Position numbers and translations under genes: made by a program | Part shown: one piece after another, positions 32,590 to 42,681 of the stretch | How positions within the stretch are numbered: the stretch's first letter is position 1 | Layout: every line of letters begins with the position of its first letter | Origin: Bacteroides fluxus YIT 12057 | GTDB taxonomy: Bacteria > Bacteroidota > Bacteroidia > Bacteroidales > Bacteroidaceae | Assembly: GCF_000195635.1 (NCBI RefSeq) | Contig: NZ_GL882688.1 | Location: 1-64,000 of the forward strand | Reading direction: 5' to 3' | Length of the DNA: 64,000 nucleotides | Notes under the pieces: model-generated | Told to the model about the DNA's origin: nothing | What the model saw: the letters and a program-made list of their open reading frames with translations, nothing else | Databases searched by the model: none

Positions 32590-34134
32590 ATGGTAAAAAG
32601 TTTTTTTTCACTACTTGTTTTCTTCTGTCTGTTGTCCTCATGCTCGGACAACAGACCGGAAGAGTTGCGTGAGGATAACGGAGGTGAGCTTGGCAAGGCT
32701 TGGCTCACCCTTACCATATCGCTACCTTTCGAAGCGGTTGCACGAAGCTCGACAGACAGTCAGGGAGAAGCAGGCGAAGGTACGGAAGCAGCCACTCCGG
32801 ATGAAAGCCAGGTGGAAGATGCATACGTGATTTTGGGCAAGATGGTGGAAGGTATCAACCGCCCTCTTAAGATTTCGCACTTGTTTCATGTGAAGGATTT
32901 CATGCAGATAGGAAACAACTCATCCCTGTGGCAGTCGACCATAGAATGTGAGCCGGGATATTACCGTGTGGCGGTGATTGCAAATCCCGGAAAAAGAATT
33001 GCAACCGAAGAGGTGTCAGGAGAGTTCAATAATCTTCCGGTAGACTGGAACCAACTGGGTATGCACTATGTGGATTTCGGTGGCGGAGAGGGTTTTGACG
33101 ACCTCAAGAAGATATGGACAGACGGATATTTCCTTATGTCGACGGCCTACAACGGCAATCCTAAAGCCTACGATGTGAACATGACTGCCGGCGAGCAGTC
33201 GTATCTCACGATGGAAGTGCAGCGCGCATGTGCCCGCTTCGACTATAAAAAAGGAAAAGAAACTTATGCCTTCAGCATGGCGGTGGACGCTCTCGCTCCC
33301 GAAGCCGGACAACAGGACAACAACATAAGCGTCACTCTCACCGATGCCGCCCTGATGAACGTGAGCAAGGCGTTCAACCTTTTCAAGCTGATTTCGCCCG
33401 ATGAAAAGCCGGGTACTCCGGTGGACTTCTACAGCTTTGAGACCAACGGCAATTATGTGTACGACGGCGACTGGGCGTTCAAGCGTATGTGCGTTATCGA
33501 CCCGGAACTTTCCGACCGATTGTTCTTCTATTCTTCCGAGCATCTGGCGGACAGACTCGATTATACATCACTTGCAGATTATGGCACTGACAGTTACAAG
33601 CGTCTGTTCTATTGCCCCGAGAATACGCTTCCCGGAACAAAAGCACAGATCAATGCCATATCCACGGCTGTGGTGTTCAAAGGTTACTTCAAGGTGGAGG
33701 GGGTTACGGCAGAGAGCCTGTATTATTACAATCGTGCCATTTATACCTCGCCGGACAAGCTGAAAGAGGCTCTTGCCGATAGCGGTATCGACCTGACGGA
33801 CTCTTCCGACGAGAACCTGGCCGCACTGGGCGTGGTGCGCTACATAAAGAATAAGGAAGATGACAGTTACCCCGTGTGGTACACTTACTGGAACCGCCAC
33901 AACGACAACAACAATCCCAACGTAATGGGGATAATGGAGTTTGCCGTGGTGCGCAACAACATATATCGCCTTGTGGTGAACAGCATCTCTTCGCTCGGAC
34001 TGCCGCGACCGCCCTACGAAACAGCAAACCCCTGGAAACCAGACGGCAAAACGCCCGACGAGGTGCCGTCGCTCATCGACGTGACGGTGGAGGTGAACGA
34101 ATGGAAGGAGAGAATACTTGATTACGAGATATAA
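32590..34134 (+). CDS. Mfa1-like fimbrial subunit 2
   Basis: This 514-aa lipoprotein (VFFCLLSSC) shares the C-terminal segment NVMGIMEFAVVRNNIYRL and the ending IDVTVEVNEWKERILD with the Mfa1-like gene before it. It is probably a second shaft or accessory subunit. Its stop overlaps the next start (TAATG). Confidence 0.82.
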   Translation: MVKSFFSLLVFFCLLSSCSDNRPEELREDNGGELGKAWLTLTISLPFEAVARSSTDSQGEAGEGTEAATPDESQVEDAYVILGKMVEGINRPLKISHLFHVKDFMQIGNNSSLWQSTIECEPGYYRVAVIANPGKRIATEEVSGEFNNLPVDWNQLGMHYVDFGGGEGFDDLKKIWTDGYFLMSTAYNGNPKAYDVNMTAGEQSYLTMEVQRACARFDYKKGKETYAFSMAVDALAPEAGQQDNNISVTLTDAALMNVSKAFNLFKLISPDEKPGTPVDFYSFETNGNYVYDGDWAFKRMCVIDPELSDRLFFYSSEHLADRLDYTSLADYGTDSYKRLFYCPENTLPGTKAQINAISTAVVFKGYFKVEGVTAESLYYYNRAIYTSPDKLKEALADSGIDLTDSSDENLAALGVVRYIKNKEDDSYPVWYTYWNRHNDNNNPNVMGIMEFAVVRNNIYRLVVNSISSLGLPRPPYETANPWKPDGKTPDEVPSLIDVTVEVNEWKERILDYEI

Positions 34135-35126
34135 TGATAAATCTGAATATGATAAAGAAGATACTATCTGTATGCAGCGCGATGGCAACCATGGCGGCAG
34201 CCGTAACGGCTTTCTGCGCTGTGTCATGCAGCACCATTACCGAAGAGCTTCCTCCGTGCGAGCATTACATAGGGTTCGGCTACGACTATAATATGATGTA
34301 CACCGATGCTTTCGGGACGGAGGTGAAGAAACTGGATGTGTATGTGTTCGATGAGGACGACCGTTTCGTGACACGTTACAGCGACGAGGCTGCCCGCTCC
34401 TTTGGTGACGGCTACCGCATCCGCTGCGACCTTCCTGCCGGAAAATACCGGATTGTGACATGGGCGGGACGATACACACGGTCGTATGAATTTGCCGAGG
34501 AGGTGAATTCGCCCCAAGAACTTACCGTGAGGATGAAGCGCAACGCCGACGGAACACAGGATGAAGAGCTGGATGCCTTGTGGCATGGAAAAGCGGAGAT
34601 GCTCATTGAGGAGAACACATATGGTATCACTGAGGTTAGCCTCGCAAAAGTGACAAACAAGTTCAGAATCGTGGTGCAGGGGGCAGACGGCGTGCGGCTG
34701 AAGGACAAAAACATCAGTTGCGCCATTACCGCCGACAACGGATTTGCCGCGCACGACAATTCTCTCCTGCCCGACGAAACGGTGGTGTATCGTCCGTATT
34801 TCAGCTCATGGCAGGATTTGGGCGAAGGCGGAACCGTATCGGAGGCTGTGGCGATGGAGCTCAACACCATGCGTCTGATGGAGGATGACAGCATGACACT
34901 GAACATCTTCTGTAATGAAGGAGAGCAGATAGCCGAAATAAATCTCATAAAGTATCTGCTGCTTACCAAGATGGAGGGCTATGACATGACGGCTCAGGAG
35001 TATTTCGACCGTCAGGACGAGTATGTGATGATATTCTTCCTGCAAGAGGACTCTACGGGAAAATATTTCGTGGCGGAAATAAAGATAAACGACTGGATTA
35101 TACGTCCGCAACCGGGCGATTTATAA
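34134..35126 (+). CDS. FimB/Mfa2-family fimbrial anchor subunit
   Basis: This 330-aa lipoprotein (AFCAVSC) carries the FimB/Mfa2 pattern: LPPCEHYIGFGYDYNMMYTD, EVKKLDVYVFDEDDRFV and a C-terminal KINDWIIRPQ. Mfa2 homologues anchor the fibre to the outer membrane and limit its length. The start may instead be the ATG at 34149 (MIKKIL). Confidence 0.85.
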   Translation: MINLNMIKKILSVCSAMATMAAAVTAFCAVSCSTITEELPPCEHYIGFGYDYNMMYTDAFGTEVKKLDVYVFDEDDRFVTRYSDEAARSFGDGYRIRCDLPAGKYRIVTWAGRYTRSYEFAEEVNSPQELTVRMKRNADGTQDEELDALWHGKAEMLIEENTYGITEVSLAKVTNKFRIVVQGADGVRLKDKNISCAITADNGFAAHDNSLLPDETVVYRPYFSSWQDLGEGGTVSEAVAMELNTMRLMEDDSMTLNIFCNEGEQIAEINLIKYLLLTKMEGYDMTAQEYFDRQDEYVMIFFLQEDSTGKYFVAEIKINDWIIRPQPGDL

Positions 35127-35145
35127 AAAATATACGGATTGAGAT

Positions 35146-36342
35146 ATGCTAAGGACTGCTGTTTTATTTTTCACCGCTGCCTGTGCGCTGGGACTTGCTT
35201 CGTGCGGCAAGGATAGCGGAATATGGCAGGAAGATTGGCGGGAGGATTCGGGAATACTGAAGGTCTCGGTTTCTTCGATTGCCGAAACGAATGCTTCTAC
35301 GGATGAGGAAAAGCTCATACGCAAGCTGTACATCTATGCCTACGATGATGTTCACGCCAACCCCGATTTCTTTTGCGACACGTTGGTGAACAACGGCAAT
35401 GGCGCACAGGGAACTTTACGGGTGGAGATGGCGATAAACGGTACGGGTAAGAAGCGCTTCTATATGGTGGCAAATCCGCCGCACTATGTGCAGAAGCTGC
35501 TCACCACTACCTGCCCCGAAGGTACGCTGAGCAACTTGGGAATGACCATAGTCCGACCGATGGAAAGCATGGGAGAGCTTCCTCAGACTGAAGACGGAAG
35601 CGTCACCGGAAATTCGGGTTTCCCCATGGCAAACTATATGGAGGCTTACGTCAGTGAGGGTGAAAAGGACAAGGAACTGGTGCTTCATCCCGAAGAGAAT
35701 CAGGCGGGCGGACGCATCATGAGCATACCGCTGTTCCGCTCGCTGGCAAAAATCAGTGTGCTGGTATGGAGGGAAAACTGCGAAGACGACGAGGTGGTGG
35801 CTGTAAAGAGAATGAGTCTGTTCAACTATACGCTTAACGGCTTTTTAGGTCCCAAGTGGGACATAAGCGACGACTGCCCCGTTTGGGTGGGCGGAGATGC
35901 AAGCAGCCCGATAGCAAGTTGGAATCCTTCACTGACGCTGAATCTTGAAGAGATGGTAGAACGAGAGACCCGTGTGGGTACGGAGGCGGTAGAGGTTCTT
36001 GAAAAGCCGGCAGTCATAACTCCCGAACACAACAGCAAGGATAATCCGCAACTTATATCCGACTTCTATCTCTGCCAGAACTCTTATGGTGAGGCGATGC
36101 AGGGAGAAACACAGCAGGGAATGCCCGATACCGTAGGAAACCGTATCACGAAACTGGTGGTGGAGTTGGAGGACGGCCGTATCAGCGAGATTCCTCTGCC
36201 CTACCTCTTGCGAAACGACCATTTGAAGATACGCATTTCGGTGACCGACCAGAGGATTGAAGCGGATTTTCACAAATGGCAGCTGGAAGAGGTGTCTCCC
36301 GAATGGGACGACGGGGTATGGCGTCCGGAAAACATTTTCTAA
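35146..36342 (+). CDS. Fimbrial accessory lipoprotein (Mfa-type)
   Basis: This 398-aa lipoprotein (AACALGLASC) has IRKLYIYAYDDVHANPDF near the N-terminus and the terminal DFHKWQLEEVSPEW. The layout matches fimbrial accessory or tip subunits, though no close family is recognised. Confidence 0.72.
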   Translation: MLRTAVLFFTAACALGLASCGKDSGIWQEDWREDSGILKVSVSSIAETNASTDEEKLIRKLYIYAYDDVHANPDFFCDTLVNNGNGAQGTLRVEMAINGTGKKRFYMVANPPHYVQKLLTTTCPEGTLSNLGMTIVRPMESMGELPQTEDGSVTGNSGFPMANYMEAYVSEGEKDKELVLHPEENQAGGRIMSIPLFRSLAKISVLVWRENCEDDEVVAVKRMSLFNYTLNGFLGPKWDISDDCPVWVGGDASSPIASWNPSLTLNLEEMVERETRVGTEAVEVLEKPAVITPEHNSKDNPQLISDFYLCQNSYGEAMQGETQQGMPDTVGNRITKLVVELEDGRISEIPLPYLLRNDHLKIRISVTDQRIEADFHKWQLEEVSPEWDDGVWRPENIF

Positions 36343-36349
36343 ACAACAG

Positions 36350-37603
36350 ATGAACATGAAAACTATATATCATATATTCAATGTGTGTATGTCCTTTCTT
36401 CTTTTGGCTTCTTGCCAAAAGGATGGGATAACAACCGGCTCCGGCATAGATGATGCCGGAGGAGAGAGCGTCAGTCTGGTGTTTTCTTTTGCCGGTGCGG
36501 GCGAGACTTCGCGTGCCGCAACTCCCGCCGACGAAGAAATAATGCTGGAGGAGGGAAAGGTGAACAATCTGCTATATGCGGTGTTCCAAAGCAAGAAGCT
36601 TCGTGTAATGGAATACAAGGACTTGAGCGGACTGGATTACTCTACGGGAGAAAACAACCAGTATGAGACCGACCATCTGGACAAGGCGCATTTCGACGCG
36701 AACACGGAGATATTCGTGGTGGCAAATGTTACGGAGGAGATAAAGAAGGACCTTACGGACACGCTGAACCTTGCCGGAGAAGCCTTGTATATGTGCTGGC
36801 GCAAATATGAATACAACCTCGACCTCAATGCCGAATCCGGCAAAGCCGAGTCAAGACGGATAGAGAATCCGCTGATGGCGGGTTATCTTCCGCTGAGCAG
36901 AAACTTCGACGCTTCCATCATAGTGCATGTGGAGCACATATACTGTCGCATCTGGTTCGAGTTCGAGTGGAAAGATGTGCCTGAAGCGGAACGTGTGGTG
37001 ATAGACAGTATCATGATAGACGGGCTGGTGGACAATACGTGGCTGTTCAATACGGAAACGCAGTCGCTCGACAACAATCCTGACAATCCCGTAAAGTCTA
37101 AGGAAAAGGTGGAGAACTACAAGACCCAGAATCCTTTTCTCGGTGACCTTACGCTCAAGGAATATCCCTACCACGATGCCGGTGAGGACGGAACAAAGAC
37201 TATCCTGATGAGAATGGAGAAAAGAAACTACAAGACAGTGTGCCGTTATCCGCTGGAAAACGGAGAAATGTCGAAAACACAGAGACCCGTACGCTACTAT
37301 GTGTATAGCTACCAGTGGGCGGGAATCACTATTGACGACGACCCGCTGGTGACGCTGTATTATCACTTCAAGAAAAAAGACAACTCATCAACCGACGGTT
37401 CTTTGGCCGAGGTTCACAAGCGGGCCAAAGCACGGCTGTACGATGAGACTCACTATCCGGGCAAACGTCATCACGGATTGCTGAGAAACTATACTTACAA
37501 ACTGGATTGCAAGGTGAGTACGCTTACAAACTCGCTCGACCTGCATATCATGTCCGTGCCATGGCTGAAGCATGACATAGACGATATTCCCGTATTTGAA
37601 TAG
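36350..37603 (+). CDS. Fimbrial accessory lipoprotein
   Basis: This 417-aa lipoprotein (MSFLLLASC) has SVSLVFSFAGAGETSRA and a later YTYKLDCKVSTLTNSLDLHI, typical of fimbrillin-like domains. It lies 7 bp after the preceding gene. It probably forms part of the tip complex. Confidence 0.72.
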   Translation: MNMKTIYHIFNVCMSFLLLASCQKDGITTGSGIDDAGGESVSLVFSFAGAGETSRAATPADEEIMLEEGKVNNLLYAVFQSKKLRVMEYKDLSGLDYSTGENNQYETDHLDKAHFDANTEIFVVANVTEEIKKDLTDTLNLAGEALYMCWRKYEYNLDLNAESGKAESRRIENPLMAGYLPLSRNFDASIIVHVEHIYCRIWFEFEWKDVPEAERVVIDSIMIDGLVDNTWLFNTETQSLDNNPDNPVKSKEKVENYKTQNPFLGDLTLKEYPYHDAGEDGTKTILMRMEKRNYKTVCRYPLENGEMSKTQRPVRYYVYSYQWAGITIDDDPLVTLYYHFKKKDNSSTDGSLAEVHKRAKARLYDETHYPGKRHHGLLRNYTYKLDCKVSTLTNSLDLHIMSVPWLKHDIDDIPVFE

Positions 37604-37616
37604 AACATACACTTCG

Positions 37617-40600
37617 ATGAAGAAATTAATCTCAATGATACCTGTAAGAATACTGCCTGCACTGGCACTGTTATGTATGTTCGCGGCTTCATGCCATGAC
37701 GATTTTATGCCGCAGACAGAAGGGGGAGGAAGCCCTTTGGAAGTGGTGGAGGGTATAGAGGGAGAACTCACCTTGTCCATCGCACCCGACACTTACAGCA
37801 GTGTGGAAGTAAATGCTCGTGCCTCATCCGACGAGGCTTCCGACCAGCACATTCACTCGCTGTATCTGTTTGTGATAGACCGCAAGAACCCTGACGGAAG
37901 TGTTCCTCCCGAGCAATGTCCCGTCATAGCCAGAAAGTTTTTCTCGGATGTGATGCACAATTTGTCCGATATTACGGAGGGGGGACAAAAATATAAGGTA
38001 ACGGAAATCACCATACCTGCCGTGAGCTGCCAGACGGCACAGCTTTATGCCATTGCCAATCTGGGCTACTCCAACATGCAGGGAGTGGAAAACGAGGCAG
38101 ACATGATAGAGATGTGCGATACGGTAACGTCACTCTACTATCTGCGCGACGTGGTGGCTCGTCTGAAAGTGAACGACAAACAGGAGGTGAACGTGGAGCG
38201 TATGCAGGGACACCACCTTATGAGCGGATTTTTCCGTACTGCGGACTTGTACAACTTTATGGACGAGCCTACCGAGTTTCCTTTCGTCACCATGAAGGCA
38301 GAAGCCAATGACAAGCTTACCCTGTATGATGCAAAGACAAGTGAACCTTACCGCCTGATGGGGCATGAAAACGAGAAAGGAAAAGCGGCGGGACTTTTCG
38401 TAAACCGTCTGGACACCAAGGTGACCGTAAAGATACAGTCGGCGGGAACACTGGCTTCTACCGATGGGGCGTATTTCCGTCTTACCTCGTGGCAGGTCTT
38501 CAATCTGCCGAGACAGCAGTATCCGCTGTGGAGCTTCAAGGCAAGGGAGTGGCATGTGCCGGATAAGATGCTTGGCAACAGCAAGGAGTTCAAACGAGAC
38601 CTGACCGAATCAGACGGGGGAGGATGGGAGTTTACCTACTATCAGTTCGAGAACTATCAGGCAAAATCCCGACCGGCAGGCCAAAGAAAAGGTGCTGCGG
38701 TGCTGGATGCGGAGGCCATTGCCGCACAATATAACAAGGAATATGGACTGAAAAACGGAGAGGCTGTGACGGCACAGGAGGTTACGGACTCGTTCGCAGT
38801 AAAATATCCCAATAAGTTCTCCTCCTTTGCATACGGTATGCGAGAGCTGAAAGGCAAGAGTTATGCGCATGGGGATGACAAGGATGAGCCATACGACCCG
38901 GAACATCCCGGACAGGACAACGACACCCTGACCGTGATTAACGGTGACTTTGCCAATGCGCCCGACGATGCCACTTACGTGAAGATTAAAGGATATTACT
39001 ACAATCCGCAAGAGCCGGAGAAACGCATCAAGGATGACCCTCATAGCATGATATACGATAAGTCTCACCCGATAGACCAATATCCCTACTGGGGTGAGGG
39101 ACAGGTACCTGTGGCAACACCGGAGGAAGCACATAAGACAACCCGTGCGGCATGGGTTATATATTATGTCCACTTGGGATATGTGGGAGGAGGAAATCTC
39201 AACCTTACCGACGCCCCTTGTCCAAAGGGTGACGAACTGAAGGATTTCGACAAGTTCAAGAACAAACTGAATGACTACAACGTGATACGAAACCATCACT
39301 ACACCTACACGCTGAAAGTGGCAGGGGCGGAAAACATCAAGTTGGAGGCTACGCGCGAGGACGGAGGAAACATATACGAACAGGAAAACCAGCCCGGTGC
39401 GGAAGGGCAGGTGGTAGACTCAAGACATTTATATGACCTCGACTCTCATTTTACCGCTGTAAACTATACGGTGGATTTCACCGCCATGCCTTTCGACCTC
39501 GACAAAGGTTTTGGATTTGCCATTTCCACTCCTTTTCAGGAAAAGAGAGTGGCGCTGAAGAGAGGACCGGACGGAGAATACGGATTGTTCGACAAGGACG
39601 GAAACGAAATGACTTCCATACGAGGATGGGACATGGACTGGATTCACTTTGCATGGCACGGAGACTTGAACAATCCTTCGCAATCGATGATAGACCCTGT
39701 GACGGGAAACGGTGTGGAATACTCGGACACATACGGAGGATACGAAAATCAGCAGACATACAGAACAGACAAAATAACCCTTACGCAAGATAAGGATGCC
39801 ACTCACAAGCACTATCTGCTCAACTGCTATGAGTTTGCCAAACTGGTGTGGAGGTCTTTTGCCGACTGGAAAGCAAGCGGACAGCCGAAAGAGAATAGCA
39901 GCATGACGTTCACCATTTTCGTGGATGAATATTACTACGACTTCAATCCGGTTACGAACGCACAGCTCAACTGGAAGGATTTCTGCAACAAGGACAGACG
40001 CAAGCTCTTTTTCTTTATGGATGTGGACGAGATTAGTGCCGACCAACAGAGCTGGTACACCAATTCGCATTTGGTAGTCATGCAGTCGTCCATACAGACA
40101 CACTATGCCACCGACAACTACGGAGGGCAGGTGATAGCAAACGTGGCATACGGGATAGAGCGTGTGGACGAGTTCCGTGCGCAATACAAGAGCGACAAGC
40201 CGAACAACTACACCAACGACCAGTACTTCGAGGCTGACAAGACATCGATGGTGAACGGTCTGTACAACACGATGCTGTGGTACAACAAATATAAAGACAG
40301 TCCGAATCGTGTTATAGACTGGGAAACGGCGGCAGACTATTTCACCGCAAAATGTTACGACCAGTACCCCACATACGAAGTCATAGAAAACGACAACGGT
40401 ATAGACGGCAACAGGAAGAACCGCAGAGGGCAGTGGGCTGTATATACCCGCAACAGAGACCTCAACCGCAACGGGAAACTGGACCCGGAAGAGATACGCT
40501 GGTTCGTGCCCGCCATTGACCAATATACCTATTGCTTTCTCGGAGGCCGTCCGGTGTTCGACTCTCCATTGTTCGAAAAGCATATTGCCGTGGAATACAA

Positions 40601-41501
40601 AGGCACTGAAAGTTGGCTGAAAGGAGTGGACATCGTACACTTTATGAGCAGCACCGGCACTGCCGGCAAAGCAAACACTTTCTGGGCGGAAGAGGGCTGT
40701 ACCAAAGGAAAATACGGAGGCGGAAACGCACAGCAATATTACGGTATACGTATGGCGAGAATGCTCAGTATGCATGGAGCGGAAAGTTCGGGAGCCGCAT
40801 TTACAGGCGACAAGATGACGGAGAACACCCTTCTTCAAGACGACCTGTTTGTAATATCGCATACCCGGAACGGCGAGCCTGTACCCAGAGAGCAGCGCGT
40901 GGATGGCAAGACCTATTATGTGCGACTGGACAAGATGAACATGGATGCCTTCAGAGAGCCTTTGAGCATTGGTGAACTTACGGCTCACACCCATGAGGAG
41001 AAGCAGAACTGGCTGTACCGCGAATTCCGCATTGCCAAAAACAAGGTGGGATATAACTCGTACACCAACCCGAGCAATTATGACAGAAACCCTAAAATAG
41101 ACGGGATTCCGCGTACATGGTATCAGATGAGCGGACAATGGTCGCCCGACAAGTTCAAGCCGAACTCCGATCTTTATTACAGAGGTGCGGAGGAAAGTCT
41201 TGCCTACCTGTACAGAGAGGATAACGACGGTTCCGACCTCCATCACTGGCGTATCCCCAACTTGAGGGAAGCAGCCATACTCACTATGGCATTCCCTAAC
41301 TCATGGTTCTTCGGCAGTGATACTAACCATGGCAGCAGAGCGATAGTGGCGGGAACCACCTGCGGCAATCTTGGTTCCGGTTCTACCGACTATCCGGTAT
41401 GGATACTCCGCGAAAACACTATCTACCGTATGCCCGGAACCGATTCGGGCGCCGACGGCGGAACCTTGTTTTATGTGCGCGGTGTGCAGGATGTAAAATA
41501 A
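37617..41501 (+). CDS. Large DUF4906 fimbrial tip protein
   Basis: This 1294-aa lipoprotein (ALALLCMFAASC) has an N-terminal fimbrillin-like region (EGELTLSIAPDTYSSVEV) and a long C-terminal region with RNRDLNRNGKLDPEEIRWF and LHHWRIPNLREAAI, characteristic of DUF4906 fimbrial proteins. Size and position at the operon end fit a tip adhesin. The start at 37617 overlaps nothing and leaves a normal lipoprotein signal. Confidence 0.85.
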   Translation: MKKLISMIPVRILPALALLCMFAASCHDDFMPQTEGGGSPLEVVEGIEGELTLSIAPDTYSSVEVNARASSDEASDQHIHSLYLFVIDRKNPDGSVPPEQCPVIARKFFSDVMHNLSDITEGGQKYKVTEITIPAVSCQTAQLYAIANLGYSNMQGVENEADMIEMCDTVTSLYYLRDVVARLKVNDKQEVNVERMQGHHLMSGFFRTADLYNFMDEPTEFPFVTMKAEANDKLTLYDAKTSEPYRLMGHENEKGKAAGLFVNRLDTKVTVKIQSAGTLASTDGAYFRLTSWQVFNLPRQQYPLWSFKAREWHVPDKMLGNSKEFKRDLTESDGGGWEFTYYQFENYQAKSRPAGQRKGAAVLDAEAIAAQYNKEYGLKNGEAVTAQEVTDSFAVKYPNKFSSFAYGMRELKGKSYAHGDDKDEPYDPEHPGQDNDTLTVINGDFANAPDDATYVKIKGYYYNPQEPEKRIKDDPHSMIYDKSHPIDQYPYWGEGQVPVATPEEAHKTTRAAWVIYYVHLGYVGGGNLNLTDAPCPKGDELKDFDKFKNKLNDYNVIRNHHYTYTLKVAGAENIKLEATREDGGNIYEQENQPGAEGQVVDSRHLYDLDSHFTAVNYTVDFTAMPFDLDKGFGFAISTPFQEKRVALKRGPDGEYGLFDKDGNEMTSIRGWDMDWIHFAWHGDLNNPSQSMIDPVTGNGVEYSDTYGGYENQQTYRTDKITLTQDKDATHKHYLLNCYEFAKLVWRSFADWKASGQPKENSSMTFTIFVDEYYYDFNPVTNAQLNWKDFCNKDRRKLFFFMDVDEISADQQSWYTNSHLVVMQSSIQTHYATDNYGGQVIANVAYGIERVDEFRAQYKSDKPNNYTNDQYFEADKTSMVNGLYNTMLWYNKYKDSPNRVIDWETAADYFTAKCYDQYPTYEVIENDNGIDGNRKNRRGQWAVYTRNRDLNRNGKLDPEEIRWFVPAIDQYTYCFLGGRPVFDSPLFEKHIAVEYKGTESWLKGVDIVHFMSSTGTAGKANTFWAEEGCTKGKYGGGNAQQYYGIRMARMLSMHGAESSGAAFTGDKMTENTLLQDDLFVISHTRNGEPVPREQRVDGKTYYVRLDKMNMDAFREPLSIGELTAHTHEEKQNWLYREFRIAKNKVGYNSYTNPSNYDRNPKIDGIPRTWYQMSGQWSPDKFKPNSDLYYRGAEESLAYLYREDNDGSDLHHWRIPNLREAAILTMAFPNSWFFGSDTNHGSRAIVAGTTCGNLGSGSTDYPVWILRENTIYRMPGTDSGADGGTLFYVRGVQDVK

Positions 41502-41512
41502 TTTCCTGTATC

Positions 41513-41779
41513 TCAATGAAGGTGTGTCAAAATGCATGCATTCTTCATTGTAATTGTGAAAAAATCGTGTCTTTTTATAAATTTCAGCAGGGTTTTCCAC
41601 ATCAATTTATGCGTGCTGTAATACAGGCCGTTGTCACATTCGTCAATCATCACAATGTTATAATCTTCATTGGCGATGGAGGAGATAATTGTACCTATCA
41701 TTATCCACAAACATAGAGGAGTCTTGTGTGTGATGAATAATAGCCTGTGGGGAATTCGGGAAAAAGGTGCCGTTGACAA
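41513..41779 (-). pseudogene. AAA ATPase gene fragment
   Basis: About 85 codons contain IVMIDECDNGLYYSTHKLMW, the Walker B region of AAA_15/AAA_21-type ATPases. Neither the N-terminal nor C-terminal part is present. Confidence 0.65.
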
Positions 41780-41825
41780 GCCACGTTTTTTGAAGTTTGC
41801 TCAAAAATGCGCCTACTGCTGGTGA

Positions 41826-41984
41826 TTAAACAAGCATTATGAACATCTTTCAGATTACCGTGCACCGGAATTTACTTCCAATACTTCAGAGTTTCATGTA
41901 ACGCTTTGGAATTTGAATTTTGAGGATGAAGTTATTGGGGAAATTGCATCTATTGGTAGTCCTTTGATCGGATATAATATGTAG
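41826..41984 (+). pseudogene. 3' fragment of an AlbA-type ATP-binding protein gene
   Basis: 53 codons without a start, ending in EFTSNTSEFHVTLWNLNFED and a later stop. This resembles the C-terminal part of AlbA/RloG-like regulators. It lies between the fimbrial operon and the exopolysaccharide genes, another scar of rearrangement. Confidence 0.5.
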
Positions 41985-41998
41985 TTCTCATTTGCTCG

Positions 41999-42541
41999 TT
42001 AATAATCTCTCTTCTCCACGAACCCTATCGGCATATCCACATGTGCGCAGCCCAGCATATCCAGCCGGATGGCCACCTTGCTTTTCCCGTTAAGGGTGAC
42101 TAACTCGCCTTCCAGGCCTGCCAGCGGGCCTTTTATCACTTTTACCGCATCTCCCTGTGCCAACGGGGTGCTGCATATCTCCACCACTTCCGGACTGTAG
42201 TCCAGCATGAACCGGAAGCGTTCCATCTGTTCTTCGGGAATGATGGCGGGGGTGCTTTCACCACGCAATACCATATAGCGGCTGACCGCCTGCAGGGTAA
42301 GGGGCAAAGGACGTTCCTGGGGGCTGACGTGCACAAATATCATCATCGGAATGACCAGACGCTCTACCTTCTTGCGGCGGTCGCTCCATTGATGGATCTC
42401 GTTTTGCACAGGCAGGTAGCACTCTATGCCCATGGCGGTGAGCCGTTGGGCAGTCTTCTTTTCGAGGCAAGACTGTACATAGGCTACCAGCCATTGGCGG
42501 GGAGAAGGCGATTTACTGTTTATATTCGTGGTATTCGGCAT
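41999..42541 (-). CDS. UpxY/NusG-like transcription antiterminator
   Basis: This 180-aa protein has an N-terminal NGN-like domain (WLVAYVQSCLEKKTAQRLTA, CYLPVQNEIHQWSDRRKKVE) and a C-terminal KOW motif (GDAVKVIKGPLAGLEGELVT). UpxY-type proteins keep polymerase going through long polysaccharide operons. Unusually it is the last gene of this short operon and sits after a terminator hairpin. Confidence 0.85.
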   Translation of the reverse strand: MPNTTNINSKSPSPRQWLVAYVQSCLEKKTAQRLTAMGIECYLPVQNEIHQWSDRRKKVERLVIPMMIFVHVSPQERPLPLTLQAVSRYMVLRGESTPAIIPEEQMERFRFMLDYSPEVVEICSTPLAQGDAVKVIKGPLAGLEGELVTLNGKSKVAIRLDMLGCAHVDMPIGFVEKRDY

Positions 42542-42550
42542 ATTCCTAAG

Positions 42551-42595
42551 ATTTTAAAAATGTGTCCGGCAACAACGCTTTGTTGCCGGTACACA
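42551..42595 (-). terminator. Terminator or attenuator between the kinase and antiterminator genes
   Basis: TGTGTcCGGCAACA pairs with TGTTGCCGGtACACA, followed on the minus strand by TTTTT. It could be read through only when antitermination occurs. Confidence 0.7.
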
Positions 42596-42681
42596 TTGCA
42601 AACAAACAAAATAAGACCGGATACAAAGGACAGCGATGCACTTTGTATGGGGTTCCGGACTTATGGGGAAATATCATAGGG

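Noticed and set aside
39429..41246. 605-codon open frame on the minus strand inside the fimbrial tip gene
   Set aside because: It is a shadow of the DUF4906 gene: no known motifs, fully overlapped by a convincing lipoprotein coding sequence.
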